From Fonsecaea monophora (lineage: Eukaryota > Ascomycota > Eurotiomycetes > Chaetothyriales > Herpotrichiellaceae): 64,000 nucleotides of DNA. This document shows positions 32,442 to 45,331 of the stretch, in pieces. Every line of letters starts with the position of its first letter. The stretch's first letter is position 1. The notes under the pieces were generated by a model. It saw only the letters and a list, made by a program, of their open reading frames with translations. It was not told where the DNA came from and ran no database searches. The stretch is from contig NW_019174005.1 of assembly GCF_001642475.1 (NCBI RefSeq), positions 62,001 to 126,000 of the forward strand. The letters are read 5' to 3'. The translations under genes and the position numbers were made by a program.

Positions 32442-34507
32442 GATGAGCGCTGAGTACCAAGTGGTGAGGACTCAGCACTGCTGCAGTCTGCCCACACACA
32501 ACGGGGGCACAACGAATGTGCGACAAAGTCAATGGTTGTTCAAGAATGCAAGGATCGAAGTTTACTCGTAAAGACGGGATGGTTGGTTGGGCACGCACGG
32601 CTCTGTAGAGAAAATGAATGGCCAGGCACAGACGAACCAAACCCACGCGCTTATACAACAGGTCTCGTAATAATCGTAATTATCCATAGACACGGGAACG
32701 GAATGCCTTTCATACTATCAAGGCTGGCCCTTTGATTTCTTCTCCCTCGTATCTAGTCGGTCTCTCACCCTACTCCTCCACCTTCTTCGTGCCTAACTTC
32801 TCTTACTCTCCCGTCACCTTACGAATGGAACAAGGAGCATCCCAAAATATCGCTCCCATCCCCAAACCCCCCCTGTCAACTTGCATCAGTCAACGTCGCA
32901 TTTCCCTGTGCGAAGCTTCATATCTAATAGGCGCGTCAACGCCACTTTGGACCATGGCTAGTCTCTGCGAGGGAAGGATCTGCAGAGCCGTTTGTGATGA
33001 GGGGGGTGGTCCCTCAGCCTATCTTCTTTGCCTCAAGCCTCTCGTTCCTGTTCCTGCGCACCCTGGTCAGTTGTCTGTGGAGATGAGGTTGACGGGGGAT
33101 TCACGGCTCCGGCGCCCGAGGGCAGAAGCTCCCCGTCAAGTTGTTGCCTATCACAGCGCACGGACGTGGCGGACCGTGACGGACCTCCTTATTCCAGATT
33201 AGTGGATTTCGTCATGGCAGGGATTAACGTTTAGTGTGGATCTGCTATTCGTACGTACAATAAAATGTGCGATGAGGAAGGTACATACTTACTGGGCAAG
33301 TACGAGTGGGCAATTTGAGAGTGAATGTGATGGTGGTGGTGATGATGATTATGGCAACGAAACAATTGACAGAACACAGGGGGTTTTCCCTCACACTTCA
33401 CAGACTCTCTTACTCTCTCTCGCCAATTCAAGAGACTCTCTTGGGGGGACTCCATTCAATTATCGTGTACTTGTCTCCTTCTTGCTCCTGCACCCTCCAC
33501 TTCCGTCCTCCTGCATATCCATATATCCCTCGTACATAAGTGCCCGCAGTTTCCCCCCTCCCCGGCTGTGAGAACTTAATCGGAGGCCTGGCCACCTGGC
33601 TCACTTAACCGACGGAAATGTTCTGCCCCAAACTCTCACCTTACCTTGGTCAAGCCCCTCTTAATTTCTCGTGGATGTGATAGCTACCTAGCTATGTGGT
33701 CCTTACGTCCACAAGAATGCATGGCCACTAGTCTGTCGACAAGGGCCTCCTTCGAACGCAATGGGTGTCGAAGAAAGTCGCAAGTTGTTTGACTCAGTGT
33801 TCGTCCTCTTCTCTGTGTTCGAGACCGAAAATTGCCGCTGCTGCCGCTAATGCATGTAGGTTACGACTTATCATGCACGTCCCACCTCTCTCCTATCCCA
33901 CTACGGTGGCATTGGTTTCAAGCCTCTCATGCACTGTACTGTGCATAACTCGTCGTTCAAGGGTTGGGAGGCAAATAGATCAGCGGGAATCTTGCCCGAA
34001 ACAATGCAAGTCAAGAAGACAAGGGGGTTGGCACGGTGTGTGGACACTGGCAGCGTGGCTGAACCATTCGATACAGGGCACGGCCGTGAAACTGTATGAT
34101 TAGGTACTGAATGGAGTAGGTGCTGGGGTGGTTTCTTCCCACCTCCCCGTGGCATGGAGCAGAGCAACCCATGTTTAAACTAGGGAGACGACGAAGGATC
34201 TCGCGAGCAGCGCGAGCAGTTCGCTTCATAACCGTAGGAGTCGTAGTCACAGTCGTAGTTAGTGGCCACGCATAGCGCGAGAAACGCTTACCCCGTCGTG
34301 CCCTTGTACCGAGTACGAATTGATCTGCCACATGGCAACCGACCTGACTTGACTGACCTCCCCTTTCCACCACCACCATCCTCCTTTCAACAACTCTTCC
34401 TCGTCCCTTTTTTCCCTTTTCCCCCACCGGCAACCATCTTTCCCTTTTTTTCCTTTTCTCTTTCTGCTTTGCGTCTTCTCAAAAGTTTCCCCTCGGACAA
34501 GACAAAC
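32442..34507. promoter_or_regulatory. Shared divergent region of receptor A and permease A
   Basis: The region of 2.07 kb lies between two divergent start codons. A TACCGAGTAC element (34307) and a long pyrimidine-rich tract (about 34360-34500), usual before fungal start sites, lie on the permease side. No gene was seen within it. Confidence 0.5.
34307..34316 (+). promoter_or_regulatory. TACCGAGTAC element in permease A promoter
   Basis: This exact copy is 192 bp upstream of the permease A start codon and just before the pyrimidine tract, a place where an activator site would be expected. Confidence 0.4.
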
Positions 34508-36561
34508 ATGGCGGCGTCGTTCCACCTCGATGGCAAGCAGATGAAAAATGTGAATGTCACGGATGCGCCAGGCTCGCCTCCAGACGGTGCTTCGGACGAG
34601 GTCTTTGACGATGGACTCAGCCATGTGGCCGAGAAGTTTAGAGGCACCTCGGCCGACAAGCGAGACATGATGATCATGGGCAAGAAGCAAGTGCTGCGTG
34701 TAAGTGTGAGGTAGAGAGACAAAGCGGTGCGCGGGCTGACCGGTTCCTTATAGCGAAACTTCAGCTTCATCACAATGCTGGGATTCGCCTCGACTTGCAT
34801 TGCCAGTTGGGAGGGTATTCTAACGTATGTAAAAAAAAATCCAGCTTCTCCCTTCTTCGCGATGTGGTTGAGCTGAATCTGATGCTCAACAATTCACAGA
34901 TACCTCGGATTCGTCTTGACCGATGGCGGCCTTCCCCTCCTGTTCTGGGGCTTTATTGCATGTGGCATCGGCCAGACTCTTGTCTATGCCAGCGTTGCGG
35001 AAATGGCATCCATGTAAGTGCGAACAGTAATAGAGCCTTATAATGTGGTAGCACCGTCGCTGATCATCATCTGCTTTCGACAGGTCACCCACAGCTGGAG
35101 GTCAATACCACTGGGTGTCAGAGTTTGCTCCGCAACGGTTGCGAAAAGTCTTGAGCTACTACTCTGGTAAGTGGATTTGTGTTATATTGCTTGTGTTGTC
35201 TTGTTTGTCCTTGGCAACTGACAACCGCCTCTCAGGCTGGCTCACTGCTATCGGCTGGCAGGTGTATAATGCCAGTGTGTGTTTCTTGGTCGGCACCATG
35301 ATCCAGGGATTGATCGTCCTGAATGACCCGACATACATCTACAAGAGATGGCACGGGACACTCTTGTCCATGTCCACCACCGTCTTTTGCATCTCTTTCA
35401 ACACCGTGTTGGCGTCTCGGTTACCAATCATCGGTATGTACAGTCCCGGAGTGGCCGGGCAAGATCCAGTATTGTTTCGAGGCTGACTGTTCTGGGGTAC
35501 AGAGGGAATGGTTCTGATCCTCCACATTGTGGGCTTCTTCGCCATCGTCATAACCCTCTGGGTCATGGCACCGCGTGCCGACGCACATACGGCGTTGCTC
35601 GACTTCACCAACAACGGCGGCTGGGCGAGCGACGGTCTATCGGCGATGATCGGGCTGCTGGCCCCCATGGCTGTGCTGGTTGGATATGACTGTTCCGTTC
35701 ACATGTGTAAGTCTTTCTCGCGGCCAATCATCTGTCGATCCTCTTCCCAAGAAATGGGTCAAAGCAAAGCTAATCTCGTTGACTCTCTTACACCTTTCAG
35801 CTGAAGAAATCAAAGACGCCTCAGTCACGCTGCCTCGCGCCATCATGGGCTCTGTCACTGTCAACATTACCCTGGTCTTCGTCCTTATCACGACCCTGTG
35901 CTTCACGACAGGTGATCAGACCTCGGCGGCCACGTCAGCCACGGGCTACCCATTCATCCAGGTCTTTTATAACGCGACCAACTCGTTCGCCGGCACCAAC
36001 GTCCTGACGGCCATCATCATCGTCATGATGGCCGCGTGCGCCGTGTCTGAGGTGGCGGCGGCGTCGCGGCAGATCTGGGCGTTTGCGCGTGATGGTGGGC
36101 TGCCGGGTTCGCCGTGGCTCGCGCGCATTTCGCCTGGGTGGAACATCCCATTGCCAGCGGTGACGGTAACGCTGCTGGTGTCGGCGCTGATCTCGCTCAT
36201 CAACATCGGTTCAACCGTCGCGCTCAACGCCATCACCTCGTTGGGTGCCATTGCCACGCTCATCTCCTACTTCCTCACCATCGGCTGCGTGCTGTACCGA
36301 CGCCTCACGGGGCCCGAGCTACCCCCTCGCCGCTGGTCACTGGGCCGCTGGGGTCTGCCCATCAACGCTGCGGCCCTGCTCTTCCTAACCCCGCTGATCT
36401 TCTTCCTGAGTTGGCCCCTGACAACGCCCGTCACGGCCGAGACCATGAACTGGTCGAGCACCATGCTTGGAGGCTCCCTGACCATCGCCACGGCATATTA
36501 CCTGGTGCGGGGCAAGACCTCGTATGTGCCACCCGTTGTCCACGTCAAGCGCGACATGTGA
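34508..36561 (+). CDS. APC-family amino-acid/GABA-type permease, copy A
   Basis: This is a proton-coupled amino-acid or choline/GABA permease of the APC superfamily with about 12 membrane spans, probably at the plasma membrane. Seven exons (34508-34699, 34754-34824, 34900-35013, 35084-35166, 35236-35433, 35503-35706 and 35801-36561) give 540 residues. Family features are RNFSFITMLGFA at the first span, SPTAGGQYHWVSEFAP, the SASRQ-like AAASRQIWAFARDGGLP, and SLINIGSTVALNAI. The tail is short (VHVKRDM). All seven joins keep phase. The second exon is exactly 71 nt and starts at RNF, as in permease B. The substrate cannot be read from sequence; GABA, polyamine and choline carriers share this pattern. 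Confidence 0.93.
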
Positions 36562-37810
36562 TGAAGCGCGAAAAAGCAGAGCAACCTGTGTTTATGTTTT
36601 TTTGTGTGTCTATATTTGTGCGTGCGTGCGTGCGTGTGTGTGAACGTGCGTTTATTTGGAAAATACCATGACATACAATATCGCCATTCTTTCGAATTTC
36701 TGGATATTACTGGGGAGATTTCCCGACAATGTACGTGCGTGGGTGGATTTTGACGGGGTGGTGAATTTTGGGTTCGGGAGCTAAGATCCATTTCCCGTTG
36801 AGCCTTTTTTTGTCCCGCAAAAGAACTAAGGAGGGCGGCGGCGAGCAAAAAATCCATCAAAATCCATCTTGTATAGACTTTTCACTTTTTGGAGTAAGGG
36901 AGAGAGAGGGAAGTGCCATGGGAGCAGGAGAGGCGAGAATGGGAGCGAGGCAGTCAGTGTATATAGAAGAGTGGAAGAGGGAGAGAAATGAGAAAATGCA
37001 CATAGATGGAGACCCGAACATACCGAATATAATCGGGTATACCCGAGCATAGCCTATATTCCTCTCCTCTCGAGCATAAAAAATGGTGACAATCTATGTG
37101 TATGTGGGCGTACGTAGTAGACTATGTGTGCGCGTGTGTTTTAAATAGGGTTATACAAGGTATGAGATACCCAGGACTATATACCCTCGTGAGTCGCTAC
37201 CGCGTGGACCTCTGATGGAGAAACCCAGTCACTTATTTCCTTAGGTACTTACCAATGTAGGCAACCGAAACCAGAAAGGGGGAAAAAAAAGCGAACTTGT
37301 TTCGTACTCGATACTCGATACCCCTAACACACAAAGATACAGGAAATGAAGTATGAGTATCAAGGGAACGTACATGCGCGGTATGTACAGGTGCGCTATG
37401 CGCGAATAGCAGGCAGACAGAAAAGCTGCAGGCAGTCAGGTAGGTGAAACGTAACAAGATAACGAGTAACAAGGTAACAAAGATAACATGGTATAAAAAG
37501 ACAAATACCAGGCGATGCGCCTAGCCTTGGAATGTCATATCATGGTTATACAAAAGTCGCACTCGCTCGTCCGTCAGCATCGGCGGTGGAGCTGCTTGCC
37601 GTGTGCCTGCTCCGCAACGGCCCCTGGGTTGCTTTTGAGTAGTATATACAGGGCAGAAGACTCGGGACTCGTCCAGTGTGCCCTCCCTTTCTCTGCCACC
37701 CATCTGCCACTCACTCACTCGCTTACTCACTCACTCTGGTCGGGATAATATCGCCCAATGAAAAAGGTCTCGGACTTCTCTCACTGATCATCTCGACACG
37801 ACCCTGTCCG
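36562..37810. other. Intergenic between convergent permease A and GNAT gene
   Basis: These are 3' flanks. The stretch holds a GTGC/GTGT simple repeat at about 36618-36650 and other low-complexity sequence. No gene is supported. Confidence 0.5.
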
Positions 37811-38956
37811 TCATGATTGACTCACCCCTTCCCCATCCCCCAAGTCTGTCCACATGACCGACCCACCCGTGATGCCGCGCAGCTTGAGCGGATTCGACTT
37901 ATCCACCCGCACGACTTTCTTGCCATTACCTTGGTCATCGTCCTCGATCTCAGCCGTCGACACACTCCCGACCAAGTACTTGAAGCCGCAGCGCTGATAG
38001 AACGGCTCGGTGTTCTTGGCGCCGATGACCACGGCGGGCAGCCCGTCCTGCCTGGCCCGGTCCAGACCCCAGGCGACCATTTTCTGGCCGAGGCCCCGAC
38101 CCTGGTAGGCCGGGTGGACGGCCAACGTCGAGAGTTCCCAGTGGTTGGGGCGGGTGAAGAAGCGGGCGGAGAAGGGCTCCAGGCGCGACGCAAAGTTCCA
38201 TTTGTTCAGCGGGTTGGGGTCCGCGAGCGAGGCCGCGGCGATGGACCGGTTGCGGAACAGGAAGCGATGGAGGGTGTAGAAGAATCCAATGACGGGGGAG
38301 ATCAGTCTTCCTATAATTTGGATCAAAAATCACACATTTGGTCAGTGGGACTTGTTTATCAGATAGATGTGTACGTGTGTATTTTATAGGTCGCACGAGC
38401 CTGTCCCCGGGATATGGTATCGATATCACGTTGGACCGGATCGGGCCAGCCTTTCACTGCAACCGCATCTTGCATGGTGGCTTGACCTCACAGACTCCCA
38501 CTGATGGAAGGGAGAGGGTCATCAGCTCTGGATCCACAAGCCATGCATATGCATGCCCGGCCTCGTACTCGCAGTTGGAAAGAGGGAAAAGAAAACGCCA
38601 GATATTTTTCAGAAGCATGAATGATGAATGATGAATGATGAATACTTACTCGGATCCCACCATCTCACCACCCCCCAGAGGCGATCTGATCCTTTACCCT
38701 CGCGCCCCCATTCCGCCGCACCGGTAATCAGCTCTCCCGACCTCTGTGACGGGTCTTGCTCGTAGCTGACGATCCAGATCTTGTTGTAGTCCCAGAAACT
38801 CTTGACGACCTTCTGGTGCCAGACGGAGAGGTAGTCGTCCGGAAATTGTTTCCGGTAGGGGAATATGTGGTCGTTGAGTTCCTCGTCGTAGAAACTCAGG
38901 GAGAGGATCTTGGAGATTGCCCCGAGATCCGAGTGCTTTGCCAGGCGGATAGGCAT
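37811..38956 (-). CDS. GNAT-family N-acetyltransferase
   Basis: This enzyme transfers an acetyl group from acetyl-CoA; its substrate is unknown. Two exons (38956-38650 and 38310-37811) give 268 residues. The start MPIRLAKHSDLGAISKI is the usual first strand and helix of the fold. The acetyl-CoA pyrophosphate-binding motif is at about 165-182: LSTLAVHPAYQGRGLGQKM, with QGRGLG as the Q/R-x-x-G-x-G/A signature. A later strand reads VVIGAKNTEPFYQRCGFKYL, the usual GNAT end. About 50 residues of insertion lie between the first half and motif A. It sits between the two receptor-permease pairs. The layout matches uncharacterised fungal GNAT proteins. Confidence 0.9.
38617..38644 (+). repeat. GAATGAT tandem repeat
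   Basis: This is a short run of about four GAATGAT units, at the donor end of the intron of the GNAT gene. Confidence 0.6.
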
Positions 38957-40310
38957 GTTTTGATTTGTTCACTGTCTCGAAGAGGGGACGAATGTAACGA
39001 AGGAGGCGTGCAAATACAAGGATACTGGTAGAGTCGAATGGTTGGTCGGCTGGTTGGTTCGGACGTTGGCCTGGGTTCCAGTATCTCAGACGATGGCCCC
39101 CACAGTCCTGGCACAAGTTGACACTGCAAGAAAAAGAAACCCTTGCTTCCCCCTGGGTGACCAGGATTCTTCGTCAACAATCCTTCTGATGATTGAAACC
39201 AAGATATCCTTCAAACGCGAACCGGTCCCCTCAGGTAAGCAGCCAGGCAGGCCGGGCAAGGCCAGGCGAAGCAGGGTACTGTTTGTCTGGTCGCTTCCCG
39301 TCGATCAACTCGGCACAGTACCGAGCACTCGTTCTCGAGGACAAGGTGGACAAGGTACAAGCATGTAGTAAGCACTCAAAAATCCCGGCCCTCGCCTTCA
39401 CCCTCGCCCTCGGCCGGCCCCCTGTCACGCAGTGTGGTTTCACTAGGGTACTGGGTACTGGGGTGAATTCTCCGCTCACGCAAGGCCCGACCGACCGACC
39501 GACTGACCACCTGAGCTGCACGTGGGAAAACGATGTGGAATCTGCACAGGATCGCAAAAAGAAAAAAAAAATTGTGGACAAGGGGGAAACGAGGGAAGAG
39601 ATCCTGCCGACAACGTGGGAATCCAAAGTAACTAAGTGATGGAGTCAGGCACCACACAGGTCAGGTACGGGAGCAGGGGAGTCAATAATAATTCAGGTAC
39701 AAGAAACTTTAGCATGGCATCTTAAAACCTAGTCGTAGTCGCACTCCCTAGGTACATAGATAGTGTGAGATAGAGAAAAAAAAAAGGGGAGCAGACCCAG
39801 ACAAAACCGCCAGGTAACTCCACTACTTGAGGGTCCTCGCAAAGGTCCCCCTTGGATACATGACTGTGGATTGTGTGACGGTGAAAACAATCTCACCAGA
39901 CGGCTTTACAAAAGATACGAACGAATCGTACCAAATCCAAAAACGCTTATGTAGCTTCGCTTGCACGAAAACAGTCGAGTCTAAAAATCAAGTTATTGAC
40001 ATTAGACAGCGAGCTATGAGACTTCGCCACCGAGTATCCCGTCCCAAGGGGAGACATAGGTACTTCGGGTACAGGTGCAAGTACTGTAGGTACTCGTAGC
40101 GACCACAGTCGGGGAGCCTTGGAAGATTCTGCATCAGCATTGATCGGGACAAGCGTCAGGCACAGGACGGCAACGTCGAGAGCCGAGAAACACATTCTCT
40201 CGTGCCAAAGGACAGACTGCAGGACCATTCCAAACTCGTCTAAGCGAGCTAGTACCTACGAGGTTGGTGGTCATCATCGTTGACAAAGAACGACCGTGCA
40301 TGTTTGCGCA

Positions 40311-40346
<36 letters not shown>

Positions 40347-42080
40347 ATGGGCAGGGGGAAAAAACGTGCGGGAAGGATGCCAGAGCCCAGCATAGGCCCA
40401 ACTGGTGTTCGTAAGAGAAACATCGTTCGGCATCGAGCCTTTCGCACCTCGATAAGAAATGATCAGCAAGAGAAGTGGATTGGATTTAGTTGGGTGACCA
40501 AGAGATTCAGCTACGGGTACTCGAGGGACAAGGATAGCAAAGGTCCTCGCAACACGAACCATCGTGGGGGGGAAGGAGGCGTCGCCAATGGAGTTGGCTA
40601 GAGAACCAGAGACCCAGAGACCCATGCATCGTATGGAGCCTCTCCAACAGAGACGCGGTAGGGCGCGATCCCCTGACGGCTTTCTCCCGAAATTGCATGA
40701 ATCGGAATCAATATTAGCAATTGGCCAACCGTCGGTCATGATTGAAGGCTGGGGTGGCAAGGGGTGGAGGCATCAGCAGTCCATGGTGATTCTGCCCTCC
40801 CGAACTTCTGTCGCAGTGTCCACCAACAAAGATGGCCGACCATTCACGGTTTTCCGGACCGAGGATCGAGCCTGTCCAAGAATGCGCTGGGTCTGGCCAA
40901 AGAAGCGGTGTACCAAGTCTGGTGGCGGCCAGACACTTTTTTCCCACAAGTCTTTTTCGTATTCTCGGGCACTTGTTTGCTCAGATGGTGGCGGCCATCG
41001 GGGAACAGAAACTGTCCTGATTTGTCGCCGGTAGCGTGCTTCTGCATCCCGACTTGTCACTGTGCCCGAGCAACCTGGCCTGAAAGAGGACGACGCGACA
41101 AAAAGGTGGCTTGACACTAGCATCTCTCAAGGTTTTTTGCTTTTAAACCTGCACAATGCCTTTTTCGCTGACCCGCATATCTGCCAGGATTTCTTTGGAA
41201 ACGTTCTGCAGCTTGCATGATTAGATGCAGCTCTAGGTGCAGGGCGATGGGAGGCGATAGGATGAAGCGGGGAGGGGAGGAATGAGAGTGAGTGGCCCGT
41301 GAACTGGTTGCGAAGACCCCCCTGCAAAGTCCCTTTGTTAGCAGCAGTTTGTACCGAATGCGAGCCCATGTACACACCTGGTAAGGATCATCGTCGGGTC
41401 GTGACAATTTAGCTGAAGGAGTGGGGGGTTCGTGAAAGAAGTACGTGAATGAATCATGGACACGTCGTCCTACGATCGAGAGACCGGGTTGCGTCTTTGT
41501 CAGGGTGTCTGTCTGGTTGTGTGACTTGTCTGAGCTGTGGTCGGGGGGTGTGGAGGGATGGAGGATGGCTGCGGCTAAGAGTGCATGCAGCTGCGTCAAA
41601 TCCTTCAAGTGTCGAGTGTGTGTAGTCCGTGGTGTGCAGTGTCTGTGCGACAGTCTCCTATGTACAACCAATACTCTACACACCTATCTATTTGTCTACA
41701 AGCTACTCAAACACGTCACGCTATTTCAGGAAATTCAGCACATACTTTTACTTGCTTCACGTAACTCGTTGGAACATCCCATTTCAAACCCGATTCAAAG
41801 GTCACCACAAAGACTTCCAAGATTGACACACCTAAAAACCCCCCAAAGGGTATCCGGATCCATCAGATTCATCCAGTACAGTCCCTCTCTGTAGCCAAAC
41901 GTTTTCCTCCATGATAGCCGGTAGCCAAAGATGATATAAAACATTGCCAATGGGTCCAATTTTCTTTTTCTTGTAACACCTTGTGTTGCGCCACTGACCG
42001 CGTGTTGACATATCACAATTCGATGAACTCCCCCCGATACGAGCAAGAGTAGTTACACGAGTGGAAGCAGGACGGATTGC
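38957..42080. other. 3.1-kb gene-free stretch
   Basis: This is the GNAT promoter on the left and the 3' flank of receptor B on the right. It contains a GA dinucleotide run at 40313-40345. Many short frames overlap on both strands without motifs. Parts such as 40050-40100 are rich in GTAC-containing words. Confidence 0.5.
40313..40345 (+). repeat. GA dinucleotide microsatellite
   Basis: This is a nearly perfect (GA)n tract of about 33 bp in intergenic DNA. Confidence 0.85.
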
Positions 42081-43528
42081 TTATGAAGGGCCTGAGTTCT
42101 CGTAATGGACCCGCCACTGCATGTCCTTGCGAATGATCTTTGCTTCACTGTTCTGGCTTTCTTGAGACTGTCCTGATCGCGCGTCCGGGTCGACCGCCTT
42201 GCCCCAGTATGCCGTGGTGTTGTGCTGGACCCTGTCAGGCCGGAAGTTGGGATTTTTCTCAGCGCTATCAATTTCATCTTCGTCCATTGACCTTCTCTTG
42301 CTTCGGTTCATACTGCTCTTGTTGGTTCTGTTCGTCTTGGTGAATGATTTGAGAGGGATCGAGGCTTGCGCTTGGGCATCTCTGTCTCTGCTCGCCTGTG
42401 AGAGGGTGGTGTCCATCCACGCGCCACCCATGTGTGTGTTGAACTTTCGAAGACCACGATTGAGGGCAGGCAGGGCCGCCGAGGCCATTGCAAAGAGGAC
42501 CAGGACCTGTCGGTAAACAGTAGGGGTCACGATCTCGATACCAGGGTTCGACGAGTGGACGGTCACGTATATGTAGTGGGCATGGAGACCGATCAATGCA
42601 ATGACGCTGTCGCGTGTGAGCAGGTGAGTGATTGATGCGGGCTTGAGGTGTTTTGACTTACGCTAATCTTGGGGCAAAGGTGAGGAGAACCGAGATTTTA
42701 CGGTCCGTACTCATGTGAAGCGGCAAGACTACGACCATTGACAGGACGAAGATCAGGACCTCAGTGATTCCGTCCACAACGGCGACTGCGGTCCATCGTT
42801 TGGTCTAAGTGGATCAGCGGCCTGAAGTCAACAGAGAACGGATACATCGGAAACGTACCAGAGTTGGACAGAATGAGGTATTGTATCCAAGCTGTTGGAG
42901 CGAGTCGCAATCAATGGTGAGCGCCAGAATGGCTCCTATGCACCAGAGACCACAGACGACGGTCATGGTGTCGCACAACGTCCGGTGCCGTTTCATGTTG
43001 ATACTGAACAATTTTCGACACAGAAGAATCACGCAGCTTTTGGTGAGGAACAGATCGACCAAGAATAACACGATCGAGCCGAGCAGCAGCTGTTAATTTC
43101 GGTCAGCGAAACTGCCTTGTAGTCAAGATCAGGTTTGGAAGGTTGTGTATATACCCTGCTGATAGAACTCGCATCCGAGGAAGTAATGTCCTCATATGAT
43201 TTCCCAAACCCATGGGACACGGCTATCCAGACCAGAACACTATGTAACAGTCCTACTACCTGTTTGCAGTGGTCAGCCAATCTACCTTCTCTTTCTCCGA
43301 ATTCCAGGAGCAATGTGCCAGCCTTATACATACAGCCACGGCAATGGCCAATCCATCATCAAGACCGATGCTTTTGTTGGTGAACGTGCCCCGGAGGGCA
43401 AGGATCATGGGGACATAGGCGGCGCTTATGACGGAGACGACCAGAATGACGCCGCGATGATCATCGTCAGTCACGCGAAAATATCGATTGCCCGCTACCG
43501 TCGGGTCGGTGGTTGTTGAATCTGTCAT
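42081..43528 (-). CDS. Rhodopsin-domain 7-TM protein, copy B
   Basis: This is a second member of the same fungal rhodopsin-domain group as the gene at 31100-32441, clearly diverged. Five exons (43528-43334, 43259-43155, 43089-42859, 42804-42662 and 42606-42081) give 399 residues. Hydrophobic segments run through about residues 25-270. Family features are SIGLDDGLAIA, VSHGFGKSYED, and the SFCPTL loop followed by TKRW, equivalent to CPGI...LRRW in copy A. The tail is polar and basic (KRRSMDEDEID) and ends near IRKDMQWRV, as in copy A. The phase-0 intron after the CPxx loop and the later phase-2 intron are at homologous places in both copies. Copy B has two extra introns near the N-terminus. It is divergent from permease B. 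Confidence 0.85.
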
Positions 43529-44139
43529 TGTTGCCGTAGGGCTGGCAAGAGAAGTTCTGGAGATGCGGCATCAACGACATTAATCAAGAACGGCCACAGG
43601 AAGAGGATCCCCTTTTGATATCAAGGTTTAGCTCAAGACTTTAAATCACGCTCCGAGTACCCCCTTTGGAGAAAACGGTGGTGCTGGCTGGGCGTGGACA
43701 AGAGGTGCGTCAGATAACAGGCAAATCCAGGCCAGACGAAGTTGCGTCTTGCGTGGGTTTGAAACTACTGAAAAACTCAGATACGGGAGGTTCATTTGGG
43801 GTGGGTTGGTTTTTTGGCCAGGGTTGGGCGTAGGGCAGTGGCACCACTGGACGATGAGGATCAACAGGTCTAGCGGTCATTGAGAAGCGAGCAGCGAACA
43901 AACCCTGGGAGGGATCGCTTGGATCGCTAAGGGTGGCAGAGAAAACTGAGGAGTCGAGGCGATGGTCCGGGGCGATGGCGCCTACCACACCATTGGGTGG
44001 TAGGAATGCGCCTCCGATGAACTAGAGGAGACGATGGGCGCGGTATGAGCCAGGGTGGACGCTGAATGGCCGCCTGGAACCCGGGTATCAATTGCACATT
44101 AGGTGGGGGGAAGAAGGCGGACTTGTACAAGTTAAGTAG

Positions 44140-44196
44140 GTGACTCTAGGTGGCTCTGGGTAGCTCTAGGTGGCTCTAGGTGGCTTTAGATGGCCT
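44140..44196 (+). repeat. GGTGGCTCTA minisatellite
   Basis: About five imperfect units of roughly 12 bp (AGGTGGCTCT and variants) lie in tandem in the divergent promoter region. Confidence 0.7.
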
Positions 44197-44525
44197 TACG
44201 GAGGAGCTGGCTCCCAGGAAGCCCCATCCCCATTAAACCCCTTGCCGTAGTGATCATCGCAGCGGGCCGACACTAAAGACACGCCGGGGTTGTCGGAAAC
44301 AGCAAAAGATGGGCGCCGTATGAGTAAAGCAGCCCCTCGGCAGCCCCTTGCTTTGCTTACTGTGTACTTGGGATCAGCTTTGTAGGTCGTACCTGTTACT
44401 TGGAAGAGACTTTGGGGGACTCTCCCTCGCTTCAACCCTTGCAGATTTTGAGTGCTTCAAGGCCTCCCTCTCCTTCCGAGTGCCTCATCTCTCCCTCGTC
44501 TACCAAAACTACTTTGTAATAATAC

Positions 44526-44535
44526 TACCGAGTAC
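44526..44535 (+). promoter_or_regulatory. TACCGAGTAC element in permease B upstream region
   Basis: This exact copy is about 800 bp upstream of the permease B start codon. The equivalent region of copy A carries one too. Confidence 0.35.
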
Positions 44536-45331
44536 TGCAAACCACTAACGAAAATTCATCTCATACCACCACCTCCTCCTCTTCCCCCACTTCTCTATCT
44601 GGCTGAACGGGTAAAACTGCTTCATGTTCACACTATCCATAGAAGTTACTGTATCGATCTAACCTAGTTTCTTTCGCCTTCCACTTGCTACTGCAGATAA
44701 GCATCTCTGCCTCGTACTCTTTTGTCCCGCAATACTTAGCTTGCTAGCTACTTCCACGCTTCCCACACACGCTCTCCTCCGACCACGCTGCCGCTGCCGG
44801 TCTATCCACTATCCACTCCCCTATCCTTTACCCGGTTTCCACTTTGTTCGTGGCCCAGGGGCTCGCTTCACACCATGTGAAGACCCTGAAAATGCCAACT
44901 CCAAGAGTGACAATAGTCTCCGCAATATCTTTCCATGTGCAGAGAGGCATAGAGGGAATAAAATGGACCCAAGCTACTTCAAGCTACCCACGCACTTTGT
45001 CAACACTAACGCCAGTCCGAGGCAAGACCATCGGCTTGCCACATGGCCTGTTTAAACTGTTAGTCTGCGTGGTGCATTTCTTCCTTGCCTCTTACTACCA
45101 ACCACTCATCGTTTCCGGAGTTTTAACCTTGGTGCCTCGAACCGAATCCAAAAAACCTTCCAGACTCCCTTTTTGTTTTATTTTCCAACTCATATTTTCA
45201 AACATTTCCCCCTCTTCTTCCTTCCCCCTTCCATCGTCTCAATCACTTCTTTTTTGGTGGGGGGTTTTTGTTCCTTGACGCTTGAATTTTCTCTGCCTTG
45301 ACCTTTGTGTTACTTGCTCAGACTACCCGAC

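Larger units (their letters stand above)
43529..45331. promoter_or_regulatory. Shared divergent region of receptor B and permease B
   Basis: The region of 1.80 kb lies between divergent start codons. It contains a short GGTGGCTCTA minisatellite (about 44140-44196), a TACCGAGTAC element (44526) and a pyrimidine-rich tract (about 45165-45260) before the permease start. No gene was seen. Confidence 0.5.
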